Source: Bemisia tabaci
Taxonomy: Eukaryota > Arthropoda > Insecta > Hemiptera > Aleyrodidae
Assembly (NCBI RefSeq): GCF_918797505.1
Contig: NC_092801.1
Coordinates: 18,847,731 to 18,911,730, forward strand
Direction of reading: 5' to 3'
DNA: 64,000 nucleotides
The translations under genes and the position numbers were made by a program. The stretch's first letter is position 1. The number at the start of each line of letters is the position of its first letter. Shown piece by piece: positions 44,901-54,231 of this stretch. The notes under the pieces were generated by a model. It worked only from the letters and a program-made list of their open reading frames with translations. It did not search any database and had not been told where the DNA came from.

Positions 44901-47900
44901 GGTCCCTCGTGGGTTGCCGTTACTTAGTCTATTACCTGCTTCCTTTGTCCATTGTAACCACTCAATTCCACCAATAGGATCCCTCCAAATCCTTTTTTTT
45001 TCCAATTCTTTTGACCGTCAACGAGAGAAGGGAACCTTGTCCACAAGAACTAACGTATCTATTTTTGCGACGTTGCCCACATCTTCAAATTTTATACGTG
45101 GTTTCACACTTTGGTCATCAAAATAAGTGTTTTTATGCGGAGGAGCTAGACTGAGTAGTTCCTAATCACTGGGTTGCCATAATTTCTTCATCTTCATATT
45201 CCCTGACTTTTCCTTATGACTAGTTTTGCTTTTCCCGACTCTAAAATTTTCAGAGTCCTTGACTTTCCCTAACAATCGAATAACACTTCCACTTTGACTT
45301 TTCCCCTTTAAATTACACTCACTTCTGTTAAACGCTAAAACATTAAAGTCCCTGATTTTCCCGGTTTTCTAAACCGTGGGCCACTCTGTTATCGAAATAT
45401 ATGACCCAAATCTTCAAATTTTACACGTGGTTTCGCACTTTCGTCATCGAAATAAGAGTTTTTAAGAGGAAGAGCTAGACTTCGTAGTTCCTAATCACAG
45501 GGTTGCCGTAATTTCTTCATCTTAAAATTCTCCGACTTTCCCCTGACTCTAAAATTTTCGGATTCCCTGACAATCGAAAAAATCTTCCACTTAGATTTTT
45601 TCCCTTTAAATTACACTCACTTCTGCTAACCGCCAACACATTAAATTCCCTGTCTTTTCCGTGACTATTTTTGTTTTTCCCCGACTCTAAGATTTTTGGA
45701 TTCCCTGACTTTCCCTGACTCGAATTAAACTTCAACTTTGATTTTCTCTATTTAATTTACGCTCACTTCTGCTAAACGTTAACACATTAAATTCCCTGAC
45801 TTTTCCGTGACTATTTTTGCTTTTCCCTGACTCTAAGATTTTCGGATTCCCTGACTTTCCCTGACTCGAATTAAATTTTAACTTTGATTTTCTCTCTTTA
45901 AATTACGCTCACTTCTGCTAAACGTTAACACATTTAATTCCCTGACTTTTCCCGGTCGCCGCAAATTCCCTGACTTTCCCAGTTTTCCGGACCGCAGGCA
46001 ACTCTGCAATAGCGATCCGTGGCCCAAATCTCTTGTCTTTAAATTTGCCGCCAGACTTGGACAGGGTGTCTAGTATTATTTAATTTTGAAAAATCCTGAT
46101 ATTTCCTGATATTATACAAAAAAATCCTGACTTTTTCATTTTGAAAATTCCTGACATTTTCCTGATTTTTCTCGACTCCTGGCACGGTAGGCAAATAGCA
46201 GTAAGACTTTCTCCGCTGAGGAGATTTGCGTAAGAAAATTCCTGATAAAACGTCCGATTTTTCTAATTTTCCTGATCGGCCAAAATTCCTGATATTTTCC
46301 AGTTTTTCCGGTTTTCCCTGATGCTAGACACCCTGTTAGATCTTCGTCCCGCGGACGGTCACACTAAACGAACCACAAAAACACCTGTCACCACCGACAC
46401 AAAACCAAGAGAAACAAAGTCGTACGAACCGAGAAACGCACCATTTCTGAAAAAGACGGGCGTGGCGTGATGCAGACCGTGCACACCGAACGGATGAACA
46501 CTGAACACCATCGCGGGGTAGAATTGAACACCGACCGGGCTCCCGACACTCACCTTCGCATCGCTACGTGCGCGCGCGCCGACTGACCGAACGGTACTTC
46601 GGCATCCCGCCTACGCGGAAAAAAAAAATCGCGAAGAGCTCGACTTCGCCTCAAGGTCGCTGGGTAGGTAACCGACTCATTCAGCGCCGGCCGACTTACG
46701 TAAAAACCTCTTCCTGCTCCGCGGCGGCCCGCGAGCGTTACACCGTTTTTGCACGGAACCGACCCCTCCCGTATCGCTTTTGTTCGGAGCTTTTCGATAG
46801 CCCCCCCCCTCTTTTGCTCTCCGTACCGCCCCGCCCTAACTTCCCTCCCCCCCCCCGCTCCCCTTATGGTGAATTTATGAGTGTGTCAAAATTCGCAATG
46901 GGCGCGACGCACAGTGGATCTACTCGATTGGATAGCTCGGACACGAAATTTTTGACTGAAAATGCAAAGTTTGATGTTTATTTCGTCGTATTTTAAAATT
47001 CGAGGGGTGCTTCGAGTACATTGAAAAAAAATCTCGGTGTGTTTACTAAGAAAAGGGTAAAATTACCAAGATTTCAGGGTTCTATTTGATCTCAGTTTTT
47101 CCTTGGTAAAATTACCATTTATGGAATTGGTAATTTTACTGAACCTTGGCAAAAACGCCAATATTTTTTATCGACTGTGGTAGAATTACCGATATAAAAT
47201 GGCAAAGTTACCGGGTATTGATTACCAACAAAAGTGGTAATCTTACCTGGAAAAAACAGTAAAAATACCGGTTTTTAGGTAAGCTTACCAGTCTGTCTTG
47301 GTAAAATTACCAATAATTGGTAATAAAAAGTGAGATGGTAAAGGTACCAACGGACTATGGTAAAAACTCCGAGCATTTTTTATCAGTGTAGGAAATTTTA
47401 CGAGGAAACCAATAGAACCACTTTTAGAGCCTCAAAGTATTGTATAAACAGAGTTATAAGCGTTAAAACTTTCCGAATTTCGTCCAACCTCTCCTATTGA
47501 CTCGATCCACTGTGCGGCGGGGAAAAACGAGGAGCTGTGGGACCAGGAAGTAAGTGCGCTGCACTGCGTTATCTTCGGATTCGGGAACACGTGAGCTGGG
47601 CGCGTTTCTGTCTGAGCGGAGGCGAGTTGCGACTTTTCCTTGGTATTGTGGTTGCGGCAGGTGGGCATTGAAGCTCACGGTACTGCGCGAAGAAGAACCG
47701 AATTTTTGGGAATTAATAGCAGAAACGAACGAACCGGGACTGCTCATTTCTTACCTTTTTGACCCAAAACCATTAAACATATGGCAGCGTCTCGGCTGTC
47801 TAGGTATAGGCACCCTGTCATTCAAATTCCTTGCTTATTCAATACTTTTTCCTTGCTTTTTCCTTCCTCTCCCAAAAATTCCTTATTTTTGCAATTCTCA

Positions 47901-48343
47901 AAAATCCTTGCATTTTCCTAACCTTTTTCTTACTTTTAACTGTATTCGAATCGGGTAAAAGAAATGATGGAATGACAACGGAATAAACCGAAAAACAAGA
48001 GGAATCGAGCTGCGATGTTGAAAAATGGATTATGCTAGAAGATCGCATACCCTCAAGACTATTTTCGAGAGTTTGACACTAAACTCGAATTTCCGTACCT
48101 TTTCCGTACTTCCGTACCGACCTTCCGGAATCCGTGCTTATTCGGTGTGTCCATACTTTTTCCGTACAGTAGACACCCTTACATAAAGTTCGGGCCACAT
48201 TTTGAGTTTTTTTTTTCTTGTTTAGACCTAAACACAATCTCGAAATGAATTCCTTCAGGGTGTCCACTACCACAGGTTCACCAAAAATCAAGAAATGCAG
48301 TACCTCCTCGACAGAAAAATTCGGTACTTTTTCAGTACACTGG

Positions 48344-48388
<45 letters not shown>

Positions 48389-49313
48389 ATTGGATCTAGA
48401 GTCCAGACACTTGAAAATATTGACAAGAAAAAGGACTCTTGATTCAATCAGATTTAAGCTTAAATCAAAAGGAAATCTGCTCAAATTAAGAGGCTTGGTT
48501 CTTGATTTAAGCTAGAATCTGATTGAACCAAGAGTATTTTTTCTTTTCGATGTTTTTAAGAGTGGACTCTAGATCCAATGTGTTTTTTTTCAGTGTACCT
48601 CCAATTATTGACGAAATTCAAAAAATTTCAAATATTTAAATTTCGCTCAAATCGAGACAAAAATGACAAAAATATTAGAAAAATTCCGAACCTTCTTGCG
48701 GAATTTCCGCACTTTTTCAGTACTTCCGGACCGCCCTTAAAAAAATTAGTACTATTTCCGGACTTTCCGGCAATTCCGGACTTGTAGACACCCTGATTTA
48801 CATGAGGCCTATTATCAAGGAGGTGATAGTGCCACTCCGTCCATCTTTGTTCTGTTTTTCAGTTTGCACTGATTCTACCTCGGTCAGTTGCATGCTCATT
48901 TTCTCGTTTTAATTTTTACATTTTTTAGCTTCTGTTCCAGTTGAGAATGAGCATGTAATTGGCCCGAAACGTCCTGGTTGTTTTATGTCTCCTCTAGCCG
49001 TGTATACCCGTTTGTTTTTTTTTGTATTTTAGTGTGTTTTTATTGTTGTTTACATGATTCTTTTGAAGGATATTGGCGAGATCTTACCTAGATTCATTGG
49101 GAGATGAGTTTTGAAGTCCATGACGAATGATAGTGAGGTCGGGGTGGTGGGCGTGGAGGGGAAGTTGAAGGGGTACCTCCAGAGGAGGTCCTGCGGGGAG
49201 TTGAAGAGCGGCAAGCAGTCGAGGCCGTTCTGCAGAGCCGTCGAGCTCGGATTCGGGGTCGCTGTCCCATTGCCCGCTTGCATCATTCTCAGCGGCACCA
49301 CCTGGAGTTTCAT
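38498..49313 (-). CDS. aop: Anterior open / Yan, ETS-family transcriptional repressor, six coding exons, 538 codons
   Basis: Yan is the insect TEL (ETV6) orthologue: a nuclear repressor that blocks differentiation genes until receptor-tyrosine-kinase/MAPK signalling removes it. The exons join in frame with consensus splice sites. Residues 78-145 form the pointed/SAM domain (DPRVWSREDV, then FQMNGKALCLLTKADL), which polymerises in the family. Residues 146-297 are a linker rich in S/T-P sites (NSPVTP, LSPAPS, PPVSPRYPP), plausible MAPK targets. Residues 298-383 form the ETS domain: GRLLWDFLQQLLNDS, LAKLWGIQKNHLSMNYDKMS and RALRYYYRVNILKKVQGERH, nearly identical to what is known of fly Yan. The C-terminus has an IKSE SUMO-type site near 432-435 and two PxDLS motifs (447-451 and 493-497). 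The start at 49313 is chosen because an acceptor (TTTCAG) lies 8 bases upstream, implying a non-coding first exon. SPDEF/Ets98B is excluded by the ETS sequence. Confidence 0.94.
39651..39900 (-). CDS. aop: aop coding exon 5 (ETS domain)
   Basis: Acceptor GTTCATCAG, donor GTAAGT. Encodes nearly the entire ETS winged helix, including the recognition helix MNYDKMSRALRYYYRV with its DNA-contacting arginines. Confidence 0.97.
40652..40843 (-). CDS. aop: aop coding exon 4 (linker)
   Basis: Acceptor TTCTTTACAG, donor GTAAGT. Encodes YNSGVSSGSNQSDSEQEEVE and a P/S-rich stretch with VHSPTPINLLPPP and SPPVSPRYPP. It is supported by frame continuity with exons 3 and 5 and by splice consensus, less by conservation. 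Confidence 0.88.
41337..41642. mobile_element. Family-C element in aop intron 3, close to exon 3
   Basis: A complete 306-bp copy with ends CAGGGTGTCTAC and GTAGACACCCTG. Its interior repeats the words TTTCAGTAC, CGGACC and TTTCCGG. It contains a C-run near 41574-41589. Its right edge is only 26 bases from the aop exon 3 donor side. Confidence 0.92.
41669..42031 (-). CDS. aop: aop coding exon 3 (second half of pointed domain and linker)
   Basis: Acceptor TTGTTTTTCAG, donor GTGAGA. Encodes KALCLLTKADLNERSREGGD and LYNIIQLLIREA of the SAM/pointed fold. A linker with several SP/TP sites ends SAYPVLTG. Confidence 0.95.
42112..42532. mobile_element. TTAA-flanked 421-bp palindromic MITE in aop intron 2
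   Basis: The inverted arms GTTTCACGATAACTGGAATAG extend for about 65 bases. The flanks are TTAA on both sides (42108-42111, 42533-42536), the target of piggyBac-type transposases. A second, internal palindrome (GTGCTGTCTGTTACGC with GCGTAACAGACAGCAC) lies at the centre. Confidence 0.88.
42570..43372. repeat. Long dispersed repeat with internal minisatellite, copy 2, TAAA tail
   Basis: Colinear with 3840-4520. The internal unit of about 65-72 bases is present three times (GCAATGCGTGAAGTATTC at about 42890-43065). The copy ends with TAAATAAATAAATAAATAAA at about 43346-43370. A retroposon-like tail is possible. Confidence 0.85.
43541..43648 (-). CDS. aop: aop coding exon 2 (first half of pointed domain)
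   Basis: Acceptor CTTGTTTCAG, donor GTAAGT. Encodes ATDPRVWSREDVTTFLRWSE and FDLPRFDLELFQMNG. Intron 1 after it towards the 5' side is 5.4 kb. Confidence 0.96.
44151..44402. mobile_element. Family-B element, complete copy (252 bp)
   Basis: The ends TGCCGTGCTAAGGAAGAACG and TTCTTCCTTAGCACGGCA are inverted repeats. Inner text includes ATTCGAGAGTTGCCAAATTT. Other copies or pieces: about 2455, 12290, 54150, 57830-58080, 59670 and 60430. Confidence 0.88.
44800..45030. mobile_element. Diverged relative of the ATCGATAGACAAAGAA palindrome
   Basis: ACGATAGACAAAGAAGACAT, GGAGCTATCCTATTAGTTG and CCAATAGGATCCCTCC follow the same order as in the cleaner copy at 55240-55460. The ends are degraded. Confidence 0.55.
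45070..46015. repeat. Complex tandem repeat of TTCCCTGACTTT words
   Basis: A segment of about 325 bp is duplicated (CTTCAAATTTTATACGTGGT at about 45083 and its relative at about 45412). The part containing CACTTCTGCTAAACGTTAAC then repeats at about 45618, 45765 and 45912, period about 147. The interior is dominated by CCCTGACTTT words. A related element lies at 59820-60075. Confidence 0.8.
46062..46335. mobile_element. CAGGGTGTCTAG element with CCTGAT words, copy 1
   Basis: The ends CAGGGTGTCTAGTATTATTT and CTAGACACCCTG are inverted. The interior iterates TTCCTGAT and its variants. 274 bp. The second copy lies at 53197-53497. Confidence 0.88.
46554..46880 (-). promoter_or_regulatory. GC-rich island with donor site: candidate alternative aop first exon
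   Basis: On the minus strand a CG-rich segment ends GATGCGAAG followed by a consensus donor GTGAGTG (46553 downwards). It lies in aop intron 1, upstream of coding exon 2. CG density is far above the surroundings and the + strand shows C runs at 46800-46860. Splicing to exon 2 would not keep its short upstream ATGs in frame, so it would be non-coding. This is inference. Confidence 0.35.
46905..47515. mobile_element. Inverted-repeat element with CACAGTGGATC ends, interrupted by a MITE
   Basis: The left end GCACAGTGGATCTACTCGAT and right end ATTGACTCGATCCACTGTGC are inverted, and the interior matches 61160-61377. The host element is split by the MITE at 47019-47388. Confidence 0.75.
47019..47388. 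mobile_element. MITE with interior of iterated GGTAANNTTACC palindromes
   Basis: The ends are CATTGAAAAAAAATCTCGG and CGAGCATTTTTTATCAGTG, with TA on both sides (47017-47018, 47389-47390). The interior carries about ten degenerate copies of the 12-base palindrome GGTAAAATTACC, on average one per 30-35 bases. 370 bp. Confidence 0.88.
47809..48181. mobile_element. Diverged GTAGACACCC-ended element with CCTTGC/CCGTAC words
   Basis: The right end CAGTAGACACCCTTA resembles the family-C end and the interior iterates TTCCTTGC and TTCCGTAC. The left end is degraded (CACCCTGTCATTC). Confidence 0.5.
48256..48795. mobile_element. Family-C element with nested family-D MITE
   Basis: The ends CAGGGTGTCCAC and GTAGACACCCTG. 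It is interrupted at 48338-48595 by a CACTGGAAAA element, after which the family-C text resumes with ACCTCCAATTATTGACG. Confidence 0.9.
48338..48595. mobile_element. CACTGGAAAA palindromic MITE (family D), copy 3, with 44-A run
   Basis: Inserted at TA in the family-C element (TA at 48336-48337 and 48596-48597). It contains an A run at 48344-48387. The arms include TCTAGAGTCCAGAC and its inverse. Confidence 0.9.
49088..49313 (-). CDS. aop: aop coding exon 1
   Basis: Starts ATG at 49313; the donor GTAAGA follows 49088. Encodes residues 1-75: MKLQVVPLRMMQAGNG, then DLLWRYPFNFPSTPTTP and FKTHLPMNL. This resembles the fly Yan pattern DVLWRCPP...LKTQLPPSL just before the pointed domain. The exon itself begins at 49321 after an acceptor TTTCAG, so the first exon is non-coding and lies further right. 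Confidence 0.88.
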
Positions 49314-49394
49314 TACCCTTCCTGAAACATCACAACAAACACCAACGGTCAAACACGCCGAAAGAAAAACACAAATCATTCATCAAAAATCCAA

Positions 49395-49625
49395 CACTGG
49401 AAAAAAAAAACACATTTGATCAAGAGTCCAGACTTTTAAAAACATCGACAAGAAAAAATACTTTTGATTCAATCAGATTTAAGCTTGAATCAAGAACTAA
49501 GCCTCTTAATTTCAGCGGATTTCCTTTTGATTTAAGCTTAGATCTAATTGAATCAAGAGTTCTTTTTCTTGTCAATGTTTTCAAGAGTCTGGACTCTAGA
49601 TCCAATGTGTCTTTTTTTTCCAGTG
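49395..49625. mobile_element. CACTGGAAAA palindromic MITE (family D), copy 4
   Basis: A 231-bp near-perfect palindrome with ends CACTGGAAAAAAAAAACAC and TTTTTTTTCCAGTG, only 74 bases upstream of the aop coding exon 1 acceptor. Confidence 0.92.
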
Positions 49626-49892
49626 AAACCGAAACAGGTTAAGAAACGAAAAAGTTTTACTTCCATAATAGGGATGCTGCACCCTGTTGCACCCTGTGGA
49701 GACTGTTGACACAATCACATGTTATTTTTCACGAGGAAACTGTCGGCGTGCTTAGAAACACTCCAAATTCGATATTAAATTAAAAGCTGCAAACGTTAAA
49801 TAAAACTCAAAGTTCAAACGGAGACCTCTCATTGGTGACGTTGGTCGGTATGCGTCACAACTTGTATGCTATTCCCCGCCGTCTAGATGCAC

Positions 49893-50056
49893 CAGTGGCG
49901 TGCATTGCTTTGCGATATATCGATTAATATGCCATTAAACTTATGGAAAAGGACCGATAATCAGGGTTTTCGCAGCAAACACCTTAATAATCGATTCTTT
50001 ACCATAGGTTTAAATGACAGAACAATCGATAAATCGCAGAGCACGCCACGCCACTG
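49893..50056. mobile_element. hAT-type palindromic MITE, copy 2
   Basis: Flanked by perfect 8-bp duplications AGATGCAC (49885-49892, 50057-50064). Ends CAGTGGCGTG and CACGCCACGCCACTG. Confidence 0.95.
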
Positions 50057-50524
50057 AGATGCACCTGTTTCCCCAGAAGGAATCTGAAATCGTTCTTGTG
50101 GTTTATGAAAAATCGTCCAAACGCTTTGGAAATGGAATCTCTTCATTTCCATCCACCAACAAGTAAATTTTTCTTTGAGGGTCAAAAAAAAAATATAAAT
50201 AAATAAATTTCACTCATGAAATTTTAATCTCTCTTTTTACGTTGAAAGTGTCAAGTTCGCCTTCAATAAATATGGTGGCAATATGAGCGGCTTGGGAGCG
50301 CAAATAGTTGCGCGCAACTATTCGTACCCTCGTCAGGGCAAGTCTGAATTTTCAGTTTGAACTCGGTTTTACATAATTTACGCTACTTTTATTCGAATTT
50401 ACAAGGCGAATAATCAGTACTCACCCGAGCTAATTTTTAACTTGTTATTTTAATTTATTTTAAGATCCCAAAAGTAAAATGAACCGATGTGCAATGCTCG
50501 ATAAACGGAGCGCAATGAAATCTA

Positions 50525-50655
50525 CAATTGGACGTGTTTCTGCCAAACGGAACTATGTGTATTAAGACGTGAGCCCTGTTATTCTGTTATTCTTATGTGT
50601 CTCAGGGCTCATGCTTTAATACACATAGTTCGTTTGGCAGAAATACGTCCAATTG
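50525..50655. mobile_element. Palindromic MITE with CAATTGGACGTGTTTCTGCC ends
   Basis: A 131-bp element with arms of about 54 bases. The left arm CAATTGGACGTGTTTCTGCC is inverted in GGCAGAAATACGTCCAATTG. The text from 50660 to 51890 contains nothing else that I recognise. Confidence 0.88.
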
Positions 50656-52014
50656 AGGAAGACCCTGGCGAATTCCCGAAACTCGGTACCGTCTCATTGC
50701 CGCACGGAATAATCGACCCGGCAGGAAATTTATGCAAAGCGTTTTGAAAAGTTCGCGAGATTTTAAATTATGCCGACTCGAGAAGGGGGAAAAAGTCGTC
50801 GATACTTGACTTGTTCGAGGATAATTTAAAGTCTTTAAATCAGACCCGTTGTTATACACCGGCCGTGACGCAACGGTTCTCCGAGAAAAACAATCAGAAA
50901 GTTCGATTTTCAAAGTTCAGCCGAGAGGGGATTTTCGAGAGCGATTAAATTGCAAAAACGGGCGCTCGTCCTTCGGCGGGCTGATTACCATCGCGGTTGT
51001 TTTTGTCCATTTCGAGGCATATTTTCGAAAGCTTTCGGATCATCTTTCGACCGGATTCCGACTTTTGCGCATTTCATTTTGACCGTTTCGTGAACCCGCC
51101 GATGTAAATTTCGGTCCGCTGATTCGATGATAATGACAGAGGAGCCACGGATGTTTCGGCGAAAACCGTATTACGCAAGCTCATCGTGATTTTCCATCGC
51201 TTAAAACGCGATTACTATGATTAGTGACAGCGTAATTTATATAGAGCCTCGCGCCAACAATCTAAGCAATGTGATCAGGTATGAGGCAAAAGTTAAGTTC
51301 AGAGGTCATCGATGGTGATTGATGAGCAACTTGTTGAGCATAAAATTTGCCTAATACTGACTGATTAATATCGGTGCGCCCACTCCGCTGGGCGAGTTTC
51401 TGCAAATCAGGGGTTGGCTTTCGAAACCAATTGATCAACACTTTGTTAGTCGTCAGTCGTGGACGCTATTAGTGATGACGTCACCATATGGATTCACCAC
51501 TACAAACAATAACAATGACTTACTGAGGTGCTCTAACTCTCGCTGTAAAGGTATTGTTAGTGTAAGTTCCGCGTAGAGTACCTACGTGGGTAGAGTACGG
51601 ACATATCGGTAATTTTGAGACTGGATGGAGCTGTTAGGGCTCAAAAAGATAGCCAATCTATGAATTTAAATTATCCAGAGTAATTTATTGATTGCAATTG
51701 GCACGACCTGTTATTTGTAAAGTACCTCTTTGACTTAGTTTCTGCCTAAATTTACTCATTTTTGTGGGAGAGCGTTCATTCATGAACATTCTTGGCTATC
51801 TAGGTTTGATATCGGAATCTGAAGATTGACAGCTAAATTGTTCGTGTTAGAAAGGTGGCTGCCCTTTTGTGCTCTAAGAGATCTATAATTCAGTGCTCCC
51901 ACTTCCCGGAGCTAGTTCCGAATTCCAGAACTTTTGAGATTTTCCTGAATTTTTCCCGGAACTTTTGAAGTTCCTGGAAGTCTCCGGATCTTTCGCGTTT
52001 TCCGGAATTTTTGA

Positions 52015-52225
52015 AAAAATCTAAAAAGAATCTCGGATCTTTTGACGGTCATTGAATGGGAGAAATTGAAAAAAAAGTTCCGAATTCCAGATCTTTGGAC
52101 GGTCATCGAATGGGGGAAATTGAAAAATAAAAGTTCCGAATTCCGGAACTTCTGACGGTCATCAAACGGGGGAAATTGAAAAGAAAAAGTTCCGAATTCC
52201 GGAACTTCTGACGGTCATGGAATGG
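52015..52225. repeat. 54-56 bp tandem repeat, 4 copies
   Basis: GACGGTCAT recurs at 52044, 52098, 52154 and 52210, each followed by CGAATGGGGGAAATTGAAAA and GTTCCGAATTCC. Diverged units extend back to about 51900. Confidence 0.93.
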
Positions 52226-52289
52226 GAGCGCTGCCATATTTCGACATGTCCGTACCCTCCGTAGACAGGTACTCAAGTTTCGTGCGGCA

Positions 52290-52680
52290 ACTTTGGACTT
52301 TCAGACGATCGCTGGACCGGGGGGAGGGGGGGGGGGGTCCGTTGACCCGCGTCGAGGGCCCAAGGTCACGGGCAGCGCCTGACCTTCACCGGCCGAGCGC
52401 GCCTCCCACTCGCCCGGCGACGCGACGGACCCGCAGAACCAGATAACCGGAAATTCCTCCGAGTACAAGATGTTTTCGGATTCCGGGGGGTGGGCGGGGG
52501 GGCGTGGAAGGGGGAGGAAATGCCCCGATCGATGGTCGGCGCGAGGCGCCCACTACCGGTTTCCTCGCGACCCGCGACGACCGGTCGCGGAATCTTGAGC
52601 CGCGTGCTGCCGCCACCGCGAAAATGCAGCGAATCGTGCGCGGGCGTTGCCAAACGGTGCAAAAATACACGCGTTTTCCC
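52290..52680. promoter_or_regulatory. GC-rich island upstream of aop
   Basis: CG-dense sequence with G runs at 52320-52338. The overlapping proline/arginine-rich frames on both strands reflect base composition. It may be a promoter or first-exon region of aop, but I see no convincing donor site. Confidence 0.3.
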
Positions 52681-53022
52681 GCGAAACGCGCAGTATTATG
52701 AGATGAAAGGCAACGATGGATGAATATCGTGTGCGAGCGGAAAATGACGCCGTCAGCCACACCAAAATGAAACTACCATTTTTCAGCAAAACTTGACTTA
52801 AATAGAAACAATCGAAAGGACTCTACGGACTGGTAGACAGCAGACACTCTGGAATTATATTTCAAGTTCCGAACCTCTTTAAAAAGTTCTGCCTGTGTTT
52901 ATCTCATCAAAAAGCAACACTAGTGGGTTCGGTTGCCACCAAATGTGACCAATCAGACCCGTAAGTTTTCGATGATTCAACCTTTTTAGGACCACCTCGC
53001 GAGGCGTACAAAAGGTCAAGTT

Positions 53023-53113
53023 ACACGATCAAATTGAGCCATCAACCTGAGGTGATGATGCGACCAATGAGAGGCCCAATTAGATGGCTTAATTTAATCG
53101 TGTAACTGGACCT
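53023..53113. repeat. Short inverted repeat (AGGTCAAGTTACACGATC)
   Basis: AGGTCAAGTTACACGATC at 53023 is inverted as GATTAAAT-shifted TCGTGTAACTGGACCT ending at 53113, with ATTGAGCCATC/GATGGCTTAAT in between. A small MITE is likely. Confidence 0.65.
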
Positions 53114-53196
53114 CAACATTGCGATCCACGCTTCACTGAATCGGAAGCACCGAACTCAAAATAAAATGGAAGCTGGCAGGTTCGAGCGTAAATATA

Positions 53197-53497
53197 CAGG
53201 GTGTCTAGTATTTTTTAATTTTGAAAAATCCTGATATTCTCCTGATTTTTCCCGATATTTTATATAAAATTCCTGATTTTATCATTTTGAAAATTCCTGA
53301 TTTTTCAACAAAGACGGCGCGACGACTCCTGGCACGGTAGGCAAAAAGCAGTAAGACTTCTCCGCTGAGGAGATTCACATGAGAAAAATTCCTGATAAAA
53401 CGTCCGATTTGTCCGATTTTACTGATTTTTTCCTGATTTTTCCTGATCGGTCAAAATTCCTGATATTTTCGAGTTCTTCCTGATGCTAGACACCCTG
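53197..53497. mobile_element. CAGGGTGTCTAG element with CCTGAT words, copy 2
   Basis: Same ends and interior vocabulary as 46062-46335. Flanked by ATA on both sides. Confidence 0.88.
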
Positions 53498-53730
53498 ATA
53501 GTACTGAACCTTCAGATAAAATTCGCTTGGTTTCAACTGAAATTTGTTGAAACAATCCACCGAACATCCGCATTCCTCACCGTTCACGTATTCGTTGAGT
53601 CACATCTGAGCCTCAAATCGCTTTCCACCTCTGGGCAAATCCAACGGCGACGAAACCATCGTCCATAAATCAAAGAAAACACTCATCGCTGCGGATCCCC
53701 GACGACCACTCCGTTTTCTCGGTAGCTCAC

Positions 53731-54060
53731 CAGTCACCGGAAGTGCTCCGCGGTCGGGGAACCGTTTCGAAATGCCCGTGCATCATCTCCACGCGAAGTT
53801 CCATCTGAAAACCTCCCACGTCCGCGGCGTTCGCGACGCAGTTGCGCGGTTTCAACCGAGCGGGGGGGGGGGGGGTCGGCAGGGGGACACGAGGGGGGAG
53901 GGGGGGGAGGGGGGGAGCGGTCACGGCGGCCGGAAACACGACGGGCTTGTCGAATCGGGACCGAATGCTTGTAAGTCGACGTCGCGTCGTCGTCGGAGCT
54001 TCGAGCGGAAATGCCGGAGTCGGGAGGAGTCTTCCCGTGGGGTAAGAACAACGTAACGCC
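53731..54060 (-). promoter_or_regulatory. aop: GC-rich island with donor site: candidate aop 5' UTR exon
   Basis: On the minus strand this CG-rich segment ends TTCCGGTGACTG before GTGAGC (53730 downwards), a good donor. Joined to the acceptor at 49321 it would supply the missing non-coding first exon of aop. Long G runs (53860-53910) on the + strand could form quadruplexes. The proline-rich frames here reflect composition. Inference only. Confidence 0.35.
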
Positions 54061-54231
54061 TCTGATATTGGTATTGGGGATACGTGGTTTTTTTCGGGTG
54101 GTGAATCACGGGGCGAGGCCGAGAATGTTTCCGAGACGATCTCGCATAACGTGCTAAGGTATAACGCCGTATGAGCCTTCAGACGTTGCCATTTTATGTT
54201 CAATAAAAGACGGATTTACCGCGGTAAAATG

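Noticed and set aside
46568..46996. 142-codon plus-strand frame
   Set aside because: Low-complexity and arginine/proline-rich, overlapping a GC-rich island and the start of a transposon.
38498..49313. Assignment of the ETS gene to SPDEF/Ets98B, suggested by the pointed-domain sequence
   Set aside because: The ETS domain (WGIQKNHLSMNYDKMSRALR, then YYYRVNILKKVQGERH) and the PxDLS tail match Yan/TEL rather than SPDEF.
52222..52789. Overlapping proline/arginine-rich open frames
   Set aside because: Present on both strands in several frames at once, as expected from GC-rich sequence lacking stop codons.
53727..54203. 158-codon minus-strand frame with proline runs
   Set aside because: Composition-driven, no conserved domain; the segment is better read as a possible untranslated exon.
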